From Seriola aureovittata (taxonomy: Eukaryota > Chordata > Actinopteri > Carangiformes > Carangidae), in NCBI RefSeq assembly GCF_021018895.1, contig NC_079386.1, forward strand, positions 3,081,835 to 3,145,834: 64,000 bases of DNA, written 5' to 3'. The notes under the pieces were generated by a model, which searched no databases, had not been told where the DNA came from, and saw nothing but the letters and a program-made list of their open reading frames with translations. The position numbers were made by a program, and so were the translations under genes. Below are positions 22,686 through 36,203 of this stretch, one piece after another (within the stretch, counting starts at the first letter, position 1; every line of letters starts with the position of its first letter).

Positions 22686-23824
22686 ACAAATAAAAAAAAA
22701 ACTTTGGCTAGAATAACTAGGAGGGCACTCAGAGAGGCCAAGGCCAGTGTAAAACAAGATGTACCAGACTTCAGACGAAAAAAAATCTAATTCATAGAAA
22801 ATGCTCCAGCTCTGCCCCAAAAATGTAATGAGTTCTTCCCTGACTCCTGCTCCTTCCCTCCACCGAGTTCAGTGCAAATCGGCTGAGTACCAACTGTGCG
22901 TAGTTACTGAAGAGCGAGTAAAGAATGACTCAGGAACAGCCGGATAGTTGATGAGTCGTTAATAAAGTAGTTCAGAAATATCTGTGAATCAACATACTGA
23001 CACTTTCTTCATGAGTCGTTTCTTCATTAACTCTGAAGCCGCCGCTGAGCAACAGGAAACAGTAATATTTTTTTGTGCATTGTGAAGCGATACATCCTAC
23101 TGAATACTTACCAAGTACTCCTGCGTTACTCCATTACCTTCCGTTTTTGTGCACCCTGAAGTAAAAATGATACACCATACAGAGTGTTAACTGAATAGGC
23201 CCTCAGTACTTCATCACTACACGTTCCATAACAACAAATCAGACACAGCATTTTTCCAAACAAGCGTTTTAATCACAATATTCAGGCTTATGTACAATAC
23301 ATGCCACAGAGCATGATGGGATGTTAATTGTTTAATTGTACCGGTGCACCTCTTTATTGCTTTTCCCTTTAATTTGCCGCCCATCTGTACGTTGTTGCAG
23401 AATGTTCTTACTGCTGATTTGTGTTTTGTTTTTTTTTTACACTGGCGGCTTTGCAAATTATGCATATTGTGAAGTGTTTTGAATAAGGCCAGACTTGATG
23501 TTTATCCAAAATTCATCAACACTGCATTAGATTCCCTTCACCAGTCAAACAAAAAGTCAGGTCAGAGCTGCAGCAAAACAAAACTTTTATTAAAACTCAA
23601 CACAGGTTTACAAAGCTTTCACAGCCTGCAGTAACTTTCTGTTTTTCAGACTCCAAAGCTCCTAAAATAAGAGCCTGAGATAAACTGTGTGTAATTTATA
23701 ACAAGGTATTCCAGCCACAGACCAACCATTAAATTGTATTTTTCATTCCACATTTTTTGCCAGATCAGTCCAAAAATCCTACTAATTCAATCTTTACCAG
23801 GTAGCTGTATCTGTATAAAAGATT

Positions 23825-23839
23825 TGTGTGTGTGTGTGT

Positions 23840-23895
<56 letters not shown>
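23825..23895. repeat. (TG)n microsatellite
   Basis: TG run of about 35 units with one GA interruption. Confidence 0.97.
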
Positions 23896-23896
<1 letters not shown>

Positions 23897-24034
23897 CCTA
23901 AATCTTGAGAAATGAGCAAAAGGTGTAAATAAAAGATAAGAAAAATTTTGATTCACAAAGTGGGGAAAGAGAAGAGCCCTCATATTTTACATTTGGTTTA
24001 CATTTAAATCCATTATGCAGAGAGAGGAGACGTG

Positions 24035-24310
24035 GGCAGAAGCGCAGCTTGTCAACAGGCAACTGCTTGGGGCCCCAATCTGTTCGGGGGGGGGGCCCCC
24101 GAGGGCTGACAAACTCTACGCCACAGCAATGTCTCAAAACGTTGCTTCTTCTCCTTTACACAACCAATGGACAATTTGCAATGACATCTCAGTTGGAAAA
24201 CCCCCCTAAAGGGACCCCTTGTCATTCCCTGGAATGCTGATTGGAGGGGCCCCCCCCCTCTCAATTCTTTTTTGCCTTGGGCCCCAACAGACTCTAGAAT
24301 CGCCACTGGA
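24035..24310. mobile_element. Possible short DNA-transposon relic with GGGGCCCC blocks
   Basis: Blocks CTTGGGGCCCCAA (about 24066) and CCTTGGGCCCCAA (about 24276) lie near the ends. The right end reads TCTAGAATCGCCACTG, whose complement CAGTGGCGATTCTAGA has the look of a hAT-type terminus. The left CAGAAGCGCAG at 24039 is only a weak partner. A run of ten G then five C lies at 24086-24100. No coding potential. Confidence 0.35.
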
Positions 24311-24674
24311 TGTGAGGATTGATTGAGCTGTTCTTTGGCTGACTAGCTTTGCCTTCTTGGGGCCACTGGTCCGGCCGATTCCAAATGAAACATCTGAAAT
24401 CACAAAATGAAAATGAAATGAAAAGAAACAGAAGCCGAGAACGCAATTACTCAATAAGAGAGAGAATCCACCATGCAAGACATGCTATAGTGGAAACAAG
24501 ACTAGGTGTAAGCCTAGAATATGTCTGGACCTCTGGTCAAATCCTGACTTTTTAACTGTGACGTCTTCTGACAAAATCACCAAACACATAAATGAAAGAC
24601 AAAGACTGAGCTGTGATTTCAGCTGGATTTACTGTCACATGATCACTCAAAGTTAGAAGAGACAGACTATCTAT

Positions 24675-24717
24675 TTTTGAGTTATTTTTGAAACTTTTGC
24701 CTTTATTACAGTCATAG

Positions 24718-24750
<33 letters not shown>

Positions 24751-24800
24751 AGAGAGATGACATGCAGCAAAGGGCCACAGGCCAAACTCTGACCCGCGCC
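24675..24800 (-). mobile_element. Truncated SINE fragment related to the copy at 6734
   Basis: Shares the order of a GA-rich segment, GATGACATGCAG, AAAGGGCCACAGG and a CCCGCGCC remnant of the tRNA-like head with the SINE at 6734-6949. The B box is destroyed. It includes a GA microsatellite at 24725-24750. Confidence 0.5.
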
Positions 24801-25474
24801 ACGACTCTCTTTCTTATTCAGTCTCCCACACAGACACAGCTCCACACCGTGTTAACATTCAAAAGGTAAGAATCTAGAAAAGGGACATGCCACAGCGACA
24901 TGTTGTCTGCACTGGTTATGATTCTACTCCAAGGAAAAAAACATATTACAGTTTACGGAGTACATTGAGAAATTATTGTAATGACAATGAAACATACAAT
25001 TAGAGTCACTCCTATGCATTCTCTGATGGGATTCATTTGTGGTAAATTATAGTGAACTGCTGATCATCCCAGAAGCATGTAACGGATGGATACAGATGGT
25101 ACGGTGCCTTTGGTGCACATGGGCAAAATGTGAATGAATGAACGAATAAAAACAGTCAATCAGGTGAGTAATCATGTGATCAATCAACATTACGCCAATA
25201 ATATCACAAGCTTCCACTAAAGAGGCCACCGACAGCCCCTGGAAGCTGTTGAGAGTCAGGGTCTTTTGCAGCTCTCCTATGGCTCTGTAAAACTAATGCA
25301 CATTAATCTTCATAACATCCAATTAAATTTCATGACGAACAAAGCTACGTTCAGCAGCATGCTAACAAGCTGGTCTCCTGCAGTCCAAGGTTTGCCTCCC
25401 CCTGAGCTGTCTCTGCACTCAGATGATGCAAGACCTGTTTTATTCATCCATACTTCTCATCTGCTATCGCTCGA

Positions 25475-25476
25475 AC

Positions 25477-25527
<51 letters not shown>

Positions 25528-25530
25528 AAC
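25475..25530. repeat. (CA)n microsatellite with AAAC interruptions
   Basis: CA run interrupted at three points by AA. Confidence 0.95.
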
Positions 25531-26279
25531 AGGACAATGCCACAGGCTCCCATCAATGAAGGCCATGAAATATTTACTGCATTTAGTTTGCTAAGAGGTC
25601 ATGCTGTGGAGATCCGCTCTGAAATTTGTGTCTGATTTTGCAGCTTTCCTTTTCAGAAGTTTACAATAGAAATCCCATATTGTGTCTCACATGCACAAAT
25701 GTGTGTGTGTTTTTTTTACCCTGTACACACATACAGCATGACCACCTGTGGTGGAAAGGCAACAAGCCTCCAGTCCTTTTGTAGGAATCAAAGGTGTTTC
25801 TGGGTCATTAAAGTGTTTATGTTAGAATGGATCAAATAATTATATATGATGTAAAAGGGGCAGCACAAACCTACAGACAATTATCACCAACTCTGGATTT
25901 CACCTCACTCTGTGGAGCTTTTTAAGCCTAATTCAGCTCATTTTTTTGGTTTTAAGTATAATACTAATACAGCTCTAAACCTGGGAGCTTTACCACAATA
26001 ATCTGTAAACACAACATTAAAGGTTCTGTAAACAAGAGGTTAAACAAAAATGTAGCAGCAAACAAGTATTTTCTATGTAAAGATATAGTGGAGTTATGGC
26101 GTCCTGAGCAGAGAACTAAATCACACCCCTCTGTTTGTGTTGTAATATGAGTTTTCTCTGTTCTTTGTATTGGTAGCCAGTCTGGTCACCTGCTCAAATC
26201 ATGGTTGGCCAGTGGCCCTTGTCAAAACATCCATGATGTTTTTATTTTTATTATTTTCCCAGTTCCAACCGTGTCTTTA

Positions 26280-26675
26280 CAGGATCCATCAGTACTTTTG
26301 ACAGCTCCATCAGTGTTCTTTGCCAGCTCCATCAGTGCTTTTTGCCAGTTCTATCAGTGTTTTTTGTCAGCTCTATTAGTGTTTTTGCCAGCTCCAACCA
26401 TGTTTATACCGGCTCCATCAGTACTTTTTGCCAGCTCTATCAGTGTTCTTTGCCAGCTCCATCAGTGTTTTTTGCCAGTTCCATCAGTGCTTTTTGCCAG
26501 CTCTATCAGTGTTTTTTGTCAGCTCTATACGTGTTTTTTGCCAGCTCCATCAGTGTTCGATGCCAGCTCCATCAGTGCTTTTTGCCAGCTCTATCAGTGT
26601 TCGATGCCAGCTCCATCAGTGCTTTTTGCCAGCTCTATCAGTGTTTTTGCCAGCTCCAACCATGTTTTTACCAGT
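26280..26675 (+). repeat. 22-bp minisatellite, about 18 copies
   Basis: The unit is GCCAGCTCCATCAGTG followed by six bases, mostly TTTTTT, CTTTTT, TTCTTT or TTCGAT. Variants carry CTCTATCAG or CTCCAACCATG. Since 22 is not a multiple of three, each frame cycles through the same three peptide phases (SSISVFC, QLYQCF, ALSVFFA-like). All three plus frames are therefore open across most of the array, giving frames of 110-160 codons. This is an arithmetic effect and not evidence for a protein. Confidence 0.9.
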
Positions 26676-29600
26676 GAGTCAAAATAGTGCAGTTATGGGC
26701 CGTAAAACAGAATTAAGTGATTTTTGCTTCTTTACTAAAAAAATCATATTGGTCATCTAATCTGTTGTAATAAGGAAATATTGATTAGTGCAGCTTTAAA
26801 GTAAAGTAGATGACACAAGGACAAAAAGTAGGTTCTAAATAAAAGTATTTGTTGAAATTAAAGTTTTAATGGCCATAATCATTTCCAGGCCGTGTAGTGA
26901 AGCACACACATACACCTTCATCTAATATAAGGCATACTAGCAACACAATTTAAAAGGATGTTCCACACCAATAATGAGGCAGCCAATGACTTACCTCACT
27001 GACCTCCTGAGGAGTAATTACCTCAGTTCAGGAACCTTGAAGCACTTATAGACACTAACACACACCTTTAACCACACACACAGACACTGACGCCCGCCAA
27101 GTATCTCTTCTTGCATGGTCTAAAAGGTGTGACCGTCTATTAAGGACCACACAGGGGCTGTTCCCTCCTATCTCCCCCCTTCAGCCAGGTCCCTGATTCC
27201 CCCGCAGTCACGCTCTGTCATCCCAGATTAAAAACGGCACGGTTGATAACTCACCTTGGCTCATGGATAGACATTCAGACAGGAAGGAACAAGAATCTCT
27301 GAACGCCTCTGTTTCCCTTGGCACCACTATCTAACAATGCTACAGGCATGTTTGTAGGCTACTAGACAAATGAGTGTTTTCATGTTCATGCCTCCATGTA
27401 CATTCTGCACTGTACCCACCTAAATTTAATACACCAGTCCTTTTACATTGAAGCTGCTGAATGCATTATTGTGTATTTAAAAAATCTATATAATGAGTTT
27501 TTATATGGTATAATATGACCGCCTACCCATCCACTACATGTTAACAATAAATATTTAATTATATTTTTTATAACCATCTTATGATAATATTAATCATATA
27601 TAATAATTTTAGTTAATACAATACTTACTTTTTTCTTATTAATTCTAAACATCTTTTATCTTTACATATATAATATCAGCAGATATTGATGCTTATGCAT
27701 GGATACGTCTCCAATTTAAGCATACATACATTAATTTTCACCTGGGCTAGACATATATGTCCATATATGAAATGATTCCATGTCTAGGTTTTATATATGA
27801 TTCTTTTTCTTTTTTTTTTACATATATGTACATGTATATGTTTTTACTTCATATAGTAGAAATTCAATACATGTACATGTTAATACATTTGTGGATAGGA
27901 ATAGAATTTAATAACAAGTGAAGAAATTTATGATCACATGGGTCAGAAGTTACAAGGAACATTTTTGAAGGATGTTTATGTATTTATTGCTTTTTGTGAT
28001 TTATATTTTTCGTTATTTTGATTATTAGATCACTTGAATTTGCATGCAGATATGCCTATCAATGGTGTTTTTATGTCAAATGATGACGTTTTCTTGCAGA
28101 TCAGACGGCATTAATTATCAAACAGTTTCCTTTTCTCAACCATCCTGACCCATTTGAGGAGTTCACTGTTGTGTTATGAGGCTGAGTTCTGATGAGTTAT
28201 GTGCAGAGCTCCATCACAGGCAGGTTTAATTATCAGAGCACTCACACTGACCTACAATAAACCTTCAAGGATGACGGGCTAATCAGAGCTACGGGTGCTA
28301 GCTTTGGTTGCATTAACCCACTTATGAGGACAGAAGGAGATATATAGTATATGTTTCTCCTTTTATCTGAACTTGGTGGAGTTTGACTGTGGTGGATTTG
28401 TGAAGACCAATATTCACATCAATACATTTGGACTAATGCAATCACACTGTAACTGATATTTTGAAAGCATTTTCTAAATCAGCGCCCTTGTTGATGGGTT
28501 TAAAATTGAATTTGTTAGTGCATGTGTATGAAGAGACTGGAAGGTTAGAACTGACATCACACATGGGTAATCTGACTTCTTAATTTGGGTAGTCACTGGG
28601 TAAAGCTCACCTTTAACCCCAGATTGGTCAATCCAACAGATTGTTAATCCCCCTAGCTCAGTTTTTGTTTTGATGCTCAGTTTGATGGGGTCGTGACTCC
28701 TCGTTATTTGCCAAAGCATTCAGTGATGTCGCTGTTGGATGATTGGATCGATGTCTGCCATTTTAGACATTTTGGTCAATGTCTTGTTATTTTTGGAACT
28801 TCTGTGTGATCCAATTTCCTATTAGGCTTCTTTCAAATCATCAACTGTAGGATCACAGAAGTCTTATGTTTTGGCCATGGAGGGAGGTGCATAGTGTGAG
28901 TTAAAGTTATAATCTGTAACTTTTCCACATTAAAATGTCTAAAAACAACTAGACCTGTGTTCTACACGTTGTTGAGTTGTCTTCTTACATTATCCCAAAT
29001 GTTTCCAGTAATTCTCAAACCAGAGACATGTGTGATTTTAATCATGGTTACACTCTTTGTCATTTGGTTGCCTGTCAATGACATCATATCCTCCATGTAC
29101 TGTTGGTGTTGTGGTCGCCCGCCAGAAGTTACATACTGTGTGTCTAACACAACATACAAGATTAATAAATTCATACAGAGCTTTATTTCCCAACATGGGG
29201 GGCACCAGGAGAGCAGCAGTAGAGATGAGGAGTTGTGTCCAACTGCAAGTATCTCCAAGGGTCTTTTATTATTGGTTTGAACCATGTAGAAATTTGGAAA
29301 GTTTGATATCCACCCTGTTCACCAATAAAGAAATTGGAGTGCCTACATCATAAGAAGAGTGGGCTGGCCAACTGAGGCCTACTGTACCGCCCAGACAGTT
29401 ACAGAATGCATGCACAATGGACTAAAAGGAATATCCTTATATCCACCTTGCAACAAGCCTGCAGGTCATGGGTGGAAGTTTCATGTGAGAAAACCTGCAA
29501 AAACAACTTGCAACATGCAAAAAACCATTAAGTCTGCAATGCAAAGTCTCAATGTTCATAAGCTGTTTATACATGGATTCTGTCCACATGGTTTTCTAAG

Positions 29601-31171
29601 GTCAGGAATGAGGGGAGGTTTCCATACAAACATTTTCTATAACTCTCCAAAACTAACAATTCAACAAACACCTTCACTTCCCATGGTTATTGGTCAGTTG
29701 TAGGGAGGTTTGAACATTAGGGGGGATTTCAAGCGCTCTTTTTAACTTCCTATACAAGTACTTCAGTCACGTTCCCTGTGTACAAGTGCAACATCATGAA
29801 TCCCTTTGAGAAGAGATTATGCAAAAGAGCGCAGTTATCACAATGTCTCGTCCCTCTCTGACATCAGTTTTTTTTTTCGGAACGGATAAAGACATGTGAT
29901 TTCTCTGCTGAGGAACTTGGATTCTTGCCGGGAGCGGGTGGTGGCGAGCTTCAGACATATTGCATTAATAATACGTCCTCTGAGCAGCGCTACTCCCTCA
30001 GGGCTGCCTGGAGGCTACAGTGTCGTTCTCGATAAGTGACGAAACGGGCTGGCTGCACCGGGGGCTAGCTGGTTAGCATGCACACCATTATGTGAAAATA
30101 TAACTCCAAACACAATCAAACCTACCTATCTAAACACAATTATGTGAAATTCCAACCATTTAAAAACTCTTTAATATCTTTAAATGGTTGGAAAGATTGT
30201 AAAAAATAATTAGGTATCTGTAATGCTGACCTGGTAAAAGGCTCTGACACAGCATTTTGACCACAATATACGTCTCCAGTAAAACCCAGGACAAGAAGAA
30301 GAAGTTCTGCTGTTGATGATGAAAGCATTCCCCCACACTTTAAAATGCTTCGGCTCCATTAACTTTCAACATCTTTAAACCCTCTTCACTGCAGCAATAA
30401 ACACATCGGAGCAGTTTTATTCTGCAAGTGCTTGATGGAAATTTATGCTTTGGGAATTCTCACAATACATATCCATTTGTCAGATTTCCCCTGAGAACCA
30501 GTCCACTTTCCACCAGCCTTCCCGCCCACACCTCCCACTCAATCAAACAAGCCCTCCCCCTGGGCTTTTCTTTTCAACAGAGCTAAACATCTGAGCCTCC
30601 CAGTGCCTCAACTCCCCCCCCACCACCACCACCACCACCAGCACCACCACCTCCACCCTGGACCCAAGTTAGGCTACTGAAACGCACCCTGCAAATTGTG
30701 ACAGATTTGTTTACCGTGCAAGGCAAATGTCTTAATTGTTGTCAAGGGAGGGTGGGTAGGAAAAGTGGATGGGTGGAGGTGGAGGGTTATGGAGGGAGTG
30801 GGAGTGTGTGTGTGTGTCTGTGTGTGTTTGTGTTGGGGGTAGATGGAGGGCAGAGGCTAGCGTTCTTGTCTGTGGGGATGGGGGAAAATGATGCACTGTC
30901 ACGTCAAGAGATGTAGCAGTGGATTATAACTCCCACACGTTATTCCATTCTTCAGGTTCAGCGGAGTCTGCAGCTAGAGTCAGAGGGAGGAAGAGCCACA
31001 GGGGAGGTGCCATCTCTGTTTATGTATGTCTATATTTTATGTCCTCACACAGCCTGTTACCCTCACATTGTAATGTAGGCATAGGATAGTTTAATGATAC
31101 ACAGACATAAATTGCATTAAAATGTGATAGAGGTTCAACAAAGTTTTTGTTTTGCAAGTCCCAATTAAGTC

Positions 31172-31177
<6 letters not shown>

Positions 31178-31205
<28 letters not shown>
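31178..31205. repeat. (TA)n microsatellite
   Basis: Perfect AT run of 14 units. Confidence 0.95.
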
Positions 31206-31206
<1 letters not shown>

Positions 31207-31844
31207 TGTATATAAATATTGGTTTGGGACATGAATATTGGGTGTCTGTGTTGCTGTGTTATGTCATTGTGTGTTCCTGTCATCACTCACCTCTCTGTTA
31301 ATGACATCTTATTGGAAACTGGAGAAAAAAACCTGTAGCAGAAATATTTGTGTGTGTCTTTTTTGGATTTCCTGTCAAGTAACCTAAGAAAATGTATAAA
31401 ATAAAATAAAATACATTTTTATATTAATAAAATATTATTATTTAATAATAGGAGTACGGTTAAGGTCAAGATGAAAAATGGAGATATGGTGTCAGGAATA
31501 GCCAATGAGGGCTCTGTTGCTTGAATCTATCAGCCAACATCACAAACGCATTCCCCCAAGCAAATATAATGTCATTTTCCATTCTAATTTTAAATGTTTT
31601 ATGTAAATAAATGTAGACCAGGTGTTTTAATATTTCATAATAATTCGAGTTCTTATTTATTGGAGTTCAAGATAAAGCTGAGATGAATTTCACATTATAT
31701 ATTTTTTAACACCCTTTAAATATCGGGTGCATTACTGAGCCTAAATATCAACAAAAACAATGTTTTATGAAGGATGAACAGAGAACAATTTCTCCCCTCT
31801 CCATATCACAAAGTGATGGGCTGTACAGATAGTGGTGATGACAG

Positions 31845-31845
<1 letters not shown>

Positions 31846-31928
<83 letters not shown>
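31846..31928. repeat. (TC)n microsatellite
   Basis: About 40 TC units with one CC interruption, a long polypyrimidine tract. Confidence 0.97.
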
Positions 31929-33020
31929 GATGCTGCATGCCTGTCAAAGAAAGAAGAAAATGATGAATGAAAGTCCTTTTTGTTGTGTGCTGCCCTCTGG
32001 ATGCCACTAACATTAGAAAGCCTCCCTCCGGGCTCCACTGTGTATTGCACGTATTCCTCCTGCCACGTCTCATATCAGCTAAACAACCACACGGCCATTC
32101 ATTAAAACATGTCAGCCGGGAGAGACTTCGTTCCGAGGGAACAAATACTTTATCTTTTATTGCCATGTGCACCAGCAAGAGGAGGAAAGTGAGAGATGCG
32201 ATTAGACCCCATCGTGATGTCATCACCTATTGAAAACCCCCTCAGAGGTCTAAACTCTGGTGGCGGAGTTTCAATTGCTTGAATGCCCCCTGCTGGTGGT
32301 CTGCACACTCTGCCTGTCAAGAACTGTAGCAATCATCTGACCCAAGTGAGCTTGTTTTTTCCCGCTCTGAATCTGATCCGTGTAAACAAACATCCTCTTG
32401 GTGATACAGTGAAGGTCTTGTTAGTCTTGTTGGATGAGAAATGAAAGGGCTTAGAGAGGATCCCTGAACATGAATAATTGAACGACCTTGAATATGTTGT
32501 CTTCTAGTTTGTGTAGAAAAAATAACTTTCAAAACAATCTGTATCCACGCGCCCGCTCTCGACCTTTCCTCCATTACAAGTGGGCTTTGATGTGAGGTTT
32601 ATTTTCTTTCGAGCCCTTGTGTTATCTCTCGTCGGCGGCGTCTATGGCCCTCACTCATTTGTGTCTGTCTTCCAAGCAAGTTGTTCCAACGCCTTTGACA
32701 AACAAACAGACAGCTCTGTCGCTCCGTCCTCAAGGCTGAGTGCTCACAATGACTACTCATAAGGACTATATTCTTAACCCACATAACCACCCAACAAACA
32801 TCACGTGCTCCCACGGGTTAAACTGGGATTTGTCAGGAGAGACTGGGGAATATGTTGGTGGGTATTTTTGTTTCTCAAATAGAAATGACCAGATACCATA
32901 AGGGAGGGGAGAGAACATGGCTAGTTCACCAAGGCCTCACAGCTCATATAAAATGTAGCTAATTGAGGAATTAGTTTTTGAAAACTCAATGAAGGCTGAG
33001 GTTTTAAAAGGACCTTGGTT

Positions 33021-33300
33021 GTACCGTTAGCGGTTGAACTGAGCTGAAACCCAATACTTACATTTAAAGGTGTAATCCTCAGGCTCTCTGTTGGTATTGC
33101 TTGCTTTCATCACCGGTGCACAATGATCTATCTTGGGAAAGGTTGGGCCATGAAGGATCCACCTGTTGGATCCTTGACCTGGAAAAGAAAGATGCATTTT
33201 AAGGAGCCTTCCAAATGGCACTGCCAAGTTGCGCCATTGTGATGCAATCTGTCTTCAAATGCAGCCTCTGAAGGATGTGGCCTCTAGCTATACCTTCCTA
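33021..33300 (-). mobile_element. Inverted, diverged copy of the MITE-like element
   Basis: Reverse-complemented, this block aligns with 10741-10990. Shared landmarks are TGGCGCAACTTG versus GTTGCGCCATTTC, GGCCCAACCTTTCCCAAGAT versus TGCCCAACCTATCCCAAGAT, GCACCGGTGATGAA versus GCACCGGTAATGAA, and GAGCCTGAGGATTACAC. The ends are eroded, so the terminal inverted repeat is not intact. Confidence 0.55.
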
Positions 33301-34201
33301 TAATAACAAAATATATAAAAGTTGTGATACAAAACAATAAAGTTCATGGTTTACTCTGCACTTCCATAAACCATGAAGTTGGGGTATTTGCCAATAATAG
33401 ATTAAACAAAAAGAATATTTGAAATTGGAGCAGGGGAAGTCAAGATGTCCTTAGTTTTAGTGCCTGGTATTGATCAGGCTCCAAAAACACTGGATGCTAC
33501 ACTCCCTTTAATGAAACTTAAGAGAAAAGTCAACTAACACAGCTAAACCTTCTATCAAGTTGTGCCAGTCTGAAGCAGAAACTGCAGCTAAGCTTTCGTG
33601 ACCACATTGCCCACCAGTCACTTTCCCATTAAGCACAAATCAAAAGGGGTTCAGTGATGACAGACATCAGAGTCCCTCTCTGCCAGGCCTCATCAAAGGA
33701 GAAACAAGAGAGATTCATGCTTCACCTCATGAAACAGTCCTCCTCCTAACGAGGAAGTGCCAACCTGTCTGCTCTGCTTACTGCAAAATGAAGGAGTCAT
33801 TTGCCTCTACCTCCCCCCCAGCCGAGGCAGCGACTGTGACATGTGAACAGGTGGAGCCACAGGGCCGGGAAGGAGCCGAGAGAAATGGCATGCCTATCAA
33901 TTAGCTCCGCCTTGTCAGATGCATGCTGGAAGAAAGGCAGAGACAGAAACAGGAAATGAAAAATAGATTGGAGTGTGTGCGGAGAGAGAGAGAGAGAGAA
34001 AGATGATGCACAGTGAATCTGATTAGTTGACGAGAACCAAACAAAGTGACAAAAGGTCTTTGAATGAATAGTCTATAACTGGCTGTGTGGAAGACACAGG
34101 CAATTTGACTGTCAGATCTGTACATTTCACCGATGGCACTTCTCAGGTGGAGTTCAAGCATCCTTTCTCGATAACTGTCAGTAGCTCTTATCCAATTGCT
34201 C

Positions 34202-34665
34202 TTAAACTAAAGTGACTTCACTTATATCCTCTACATGCTCTTCTAAACATCTGTGATCTGGTACAGGTCTTTTTTGAAGAAACCTCCTGTGTGACAGAAC
34301 CACAGGATTGGGACTCACTATGCACGACTCAGAGACAGTGATCAGAGGCAGGGTCTGTAATTCAGGCAAGGTCGGTACACAGGTGATCAATCAGAACAGG
34401 CAGACAAATCCAATGGGCTAAGGCTAAACTCTAAACTGGTCAAAAACACACCAGGCAGAACACGGAGGGATCGCTGGAACGTTTGATACTAAGAACAAAG
34501 ACGAACTGGCACAGGACACAGGGAGCACGCAGACTAAATACACTAGGAGGGGAAGACAATAAGACACAGGTGAAACAGATTAGCAGCGGGGTCAACAATC
34601 ACAGGAGCGAGAGGTTAGACACACCCCAAAATAAAACAGGAAGTGAAAACCAAAAATTAAAAAAG
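34202..34665. repeat. Probable interspersed repeat end
   Basis: Sequence with GGGACTCACTATGCACGACTC, AGGCAAGGTCGGTACAC, AGACTAAATACACTAGGAGG and AACAGGAAGTGAAA resembles a high-copy teleost repeat I remember. A possibly related block lies at 50280-50660. The class is unknown and the bounds are by eye. Confidence 0.4.
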
Positions 34666-34824
34666 TAATGCATCTTATATTTCCAGTGTGGAAAGTTGGA
34701 ATAATCAGTGGAAGAACTGGATAAAACAAGATTGCCACACACAGACATCAAAAGGCTGTATCCAAAATGCACTACATTTCCCGTACAGCATTTTATTTGA
34801 GTGTCGGTATCCTGAAATGAAGCA

Positions 34825-35314
34825 TTAGACTGACAGGTGGATTGGTGCAGCGTCAGCAGTAATGTGGTGTTGTACCGGACTGTTGTGGTGAAGAGGAAGC
34901 TGAGCTAGAAGCCAAAGCTGTTGATTTAACAGTCAATCTACATTCTAGTCCTCACCTGTGGTCATAAGCTTTGGGTAGTGACTGAAAGAATGAGACTGAA
35001 TACAAGAGGCTGAAATCTGTTTTCTCTGTAGGGTGGCAAAGCTCACTCTTATAAATAGGATAAGGAGCGCAGACATTCAGAGGGAGTTCAGAGTAGAGCA
35101 ACCAGATCCTTGAGCAACCAGGTGAGGGGGTTTGGGCATTTGATCAGGATCCTCCTGAGCACCGTCCATTGGAGGTTTGTGGGCACATTCAACTGGTAGG
35201 AGACCCTGGTGGGGTAGACATCGAACATGCTGGAGAGATTATATATCTCATATGACCTTGCCTAACTTGCTGCCACTACGCAGCAGAAAATGGATGGATG
35301 GATGGATGGATGGA
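34825..35314 (+). mobile_element. 3' end of an RTE/Rex-like LINE with (GGAT)n tail
   Basis: A decayed reverse-transcriptase C-terminal region. Landmarks are GGTGCAGCGTCAGCAGTAAT, GTGGTCATAAGCTTTGGGTA, then AGGAGACCCTGGTGGGG and a segment still reading HRTCWRDYISHM (compare the family pattern R.R.RWRDY.S). It ends in AAAATGGATGGATGGATGG, the short tandem tail typical of RTE-like elements in fish. Many frame breaks are present, so it is dead and 5' truncated. The exact family is uncertain. Confidence 0.6.
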
Positions 35315-36060
35315 GAGAAATTCACATTCTGTATAGTGCCTTCAATTTGCTCACTATAGAATATGTTACAGCAACCACCTGTTGGTCAGTGGAATAGCAT
35401 GAAAAAGGAACACGCTTAACACAAAAATAAGTTTTCCCAGAATACAGTTCTGGTGGCAATATGCTGAAGTTATAGTAGGCCTACAGTAGGCCTATTAACT
35501 GACAGTTCTGGCTGCTGCTTATCTATGAACATCAGAAAAAGTGAATTTCAGAGCATAATTTCAGAGCACAATAAAACAAACAAATAAATAAAAAATAAAT
35601 TAAAGGCACAATACATATTCAAAAATCAGGTTAAACGTGAAAACACTGGATTACAACCACTACTCACTTTCAAACTCACTGACAGTGACATAAAGTTGTA
35701 AAAAGTAGAACAGTTGTGATAGTTTTAGATACTCAGTAGTAGTTTAGTAATAATGCAATAATAATGTAAATTTAGTAGTCGTATTAGAAGTGTAAATTTA
35801 AAAATAATATCTTAAGGCAACAGTTTTAATACCCTGTAACAAGGGAATCTAATAGTCTACTACAACAGTATTAGGTTATAACTGTGGCAAGACCTCTTAA
35901 TAAATAATAATAATAAACAGTCAGCTGAATAATCAAAGGATGAGTAACCTTCTGTTTGATAAGCCTTGTTTCTTTTTTTAAAAAACGTTGTCCTTGGTCA
36001 CATGTGTAACTTTCACCTTTAACTTCAGCTCAACCAAACTACCACTCGTCAGTAAACTCT
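35315..36060. other. AT-rich intergenic stretch upstream of grpel1
   Basis: No gene seen. Simple AT-rich and AAATAA-rich sequence up to about 35990, then unique-looking DNA leading into the grpel1 promoter. Confidence 0.5.
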
Positions 36061-36203
36061 TCTCTCAATCTGATTGGTCAGCTGGGAGATGTGTTATTCT
36101 TCCTGGTTCCTGATTGGTTGAACCCGCACGGGGCTGCCATCACAGTTGTGCGTCCCATCAGCGTGTGTTCCAAGGAGATTTTACCTGCAGAGTTATTCGG
36201 AAA
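36061..36203 (+). promoter_or_regulatory. grpel1: grpel1 promoter with two inverted CCAAT boxes
   Basis: ATTGG (inverted CCAAT, NF-Y type) occurs at 36073-36077 and 36113-36117, each within TGATTGGT, about 130 and 90 bases upstream of the start codon. The spacing of 40 bp is typical of paired NF-Y sites. No TATA box was seen, which suits a housekeeping mitochondrial gene. Confidence 0.6.

Larger units (their letters stand above)
26690..33020. other. Intergenic stretch between sorcs2 and grpel1, part 3
   Basis: No gene recognised. It contains very AT-rich DNA (27480-28060), a CAC/CCA-rich run (30615-30655), a TA microsatellite (31178-31205) and a long TC tract (31846-31928). Two blocks with balanced composition and no repeat signature (29760-30070 and 32020-32330) could be conserved non-coding DNA, but this cannot be judged from one sequence. 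Confidence 0.5.

Noticed and set aside
26205..26760. Overlapping frames of 110-160 codons in three phases
   Set aside because: Produced by a 22-bp tandem repeat with no stop in any phase.
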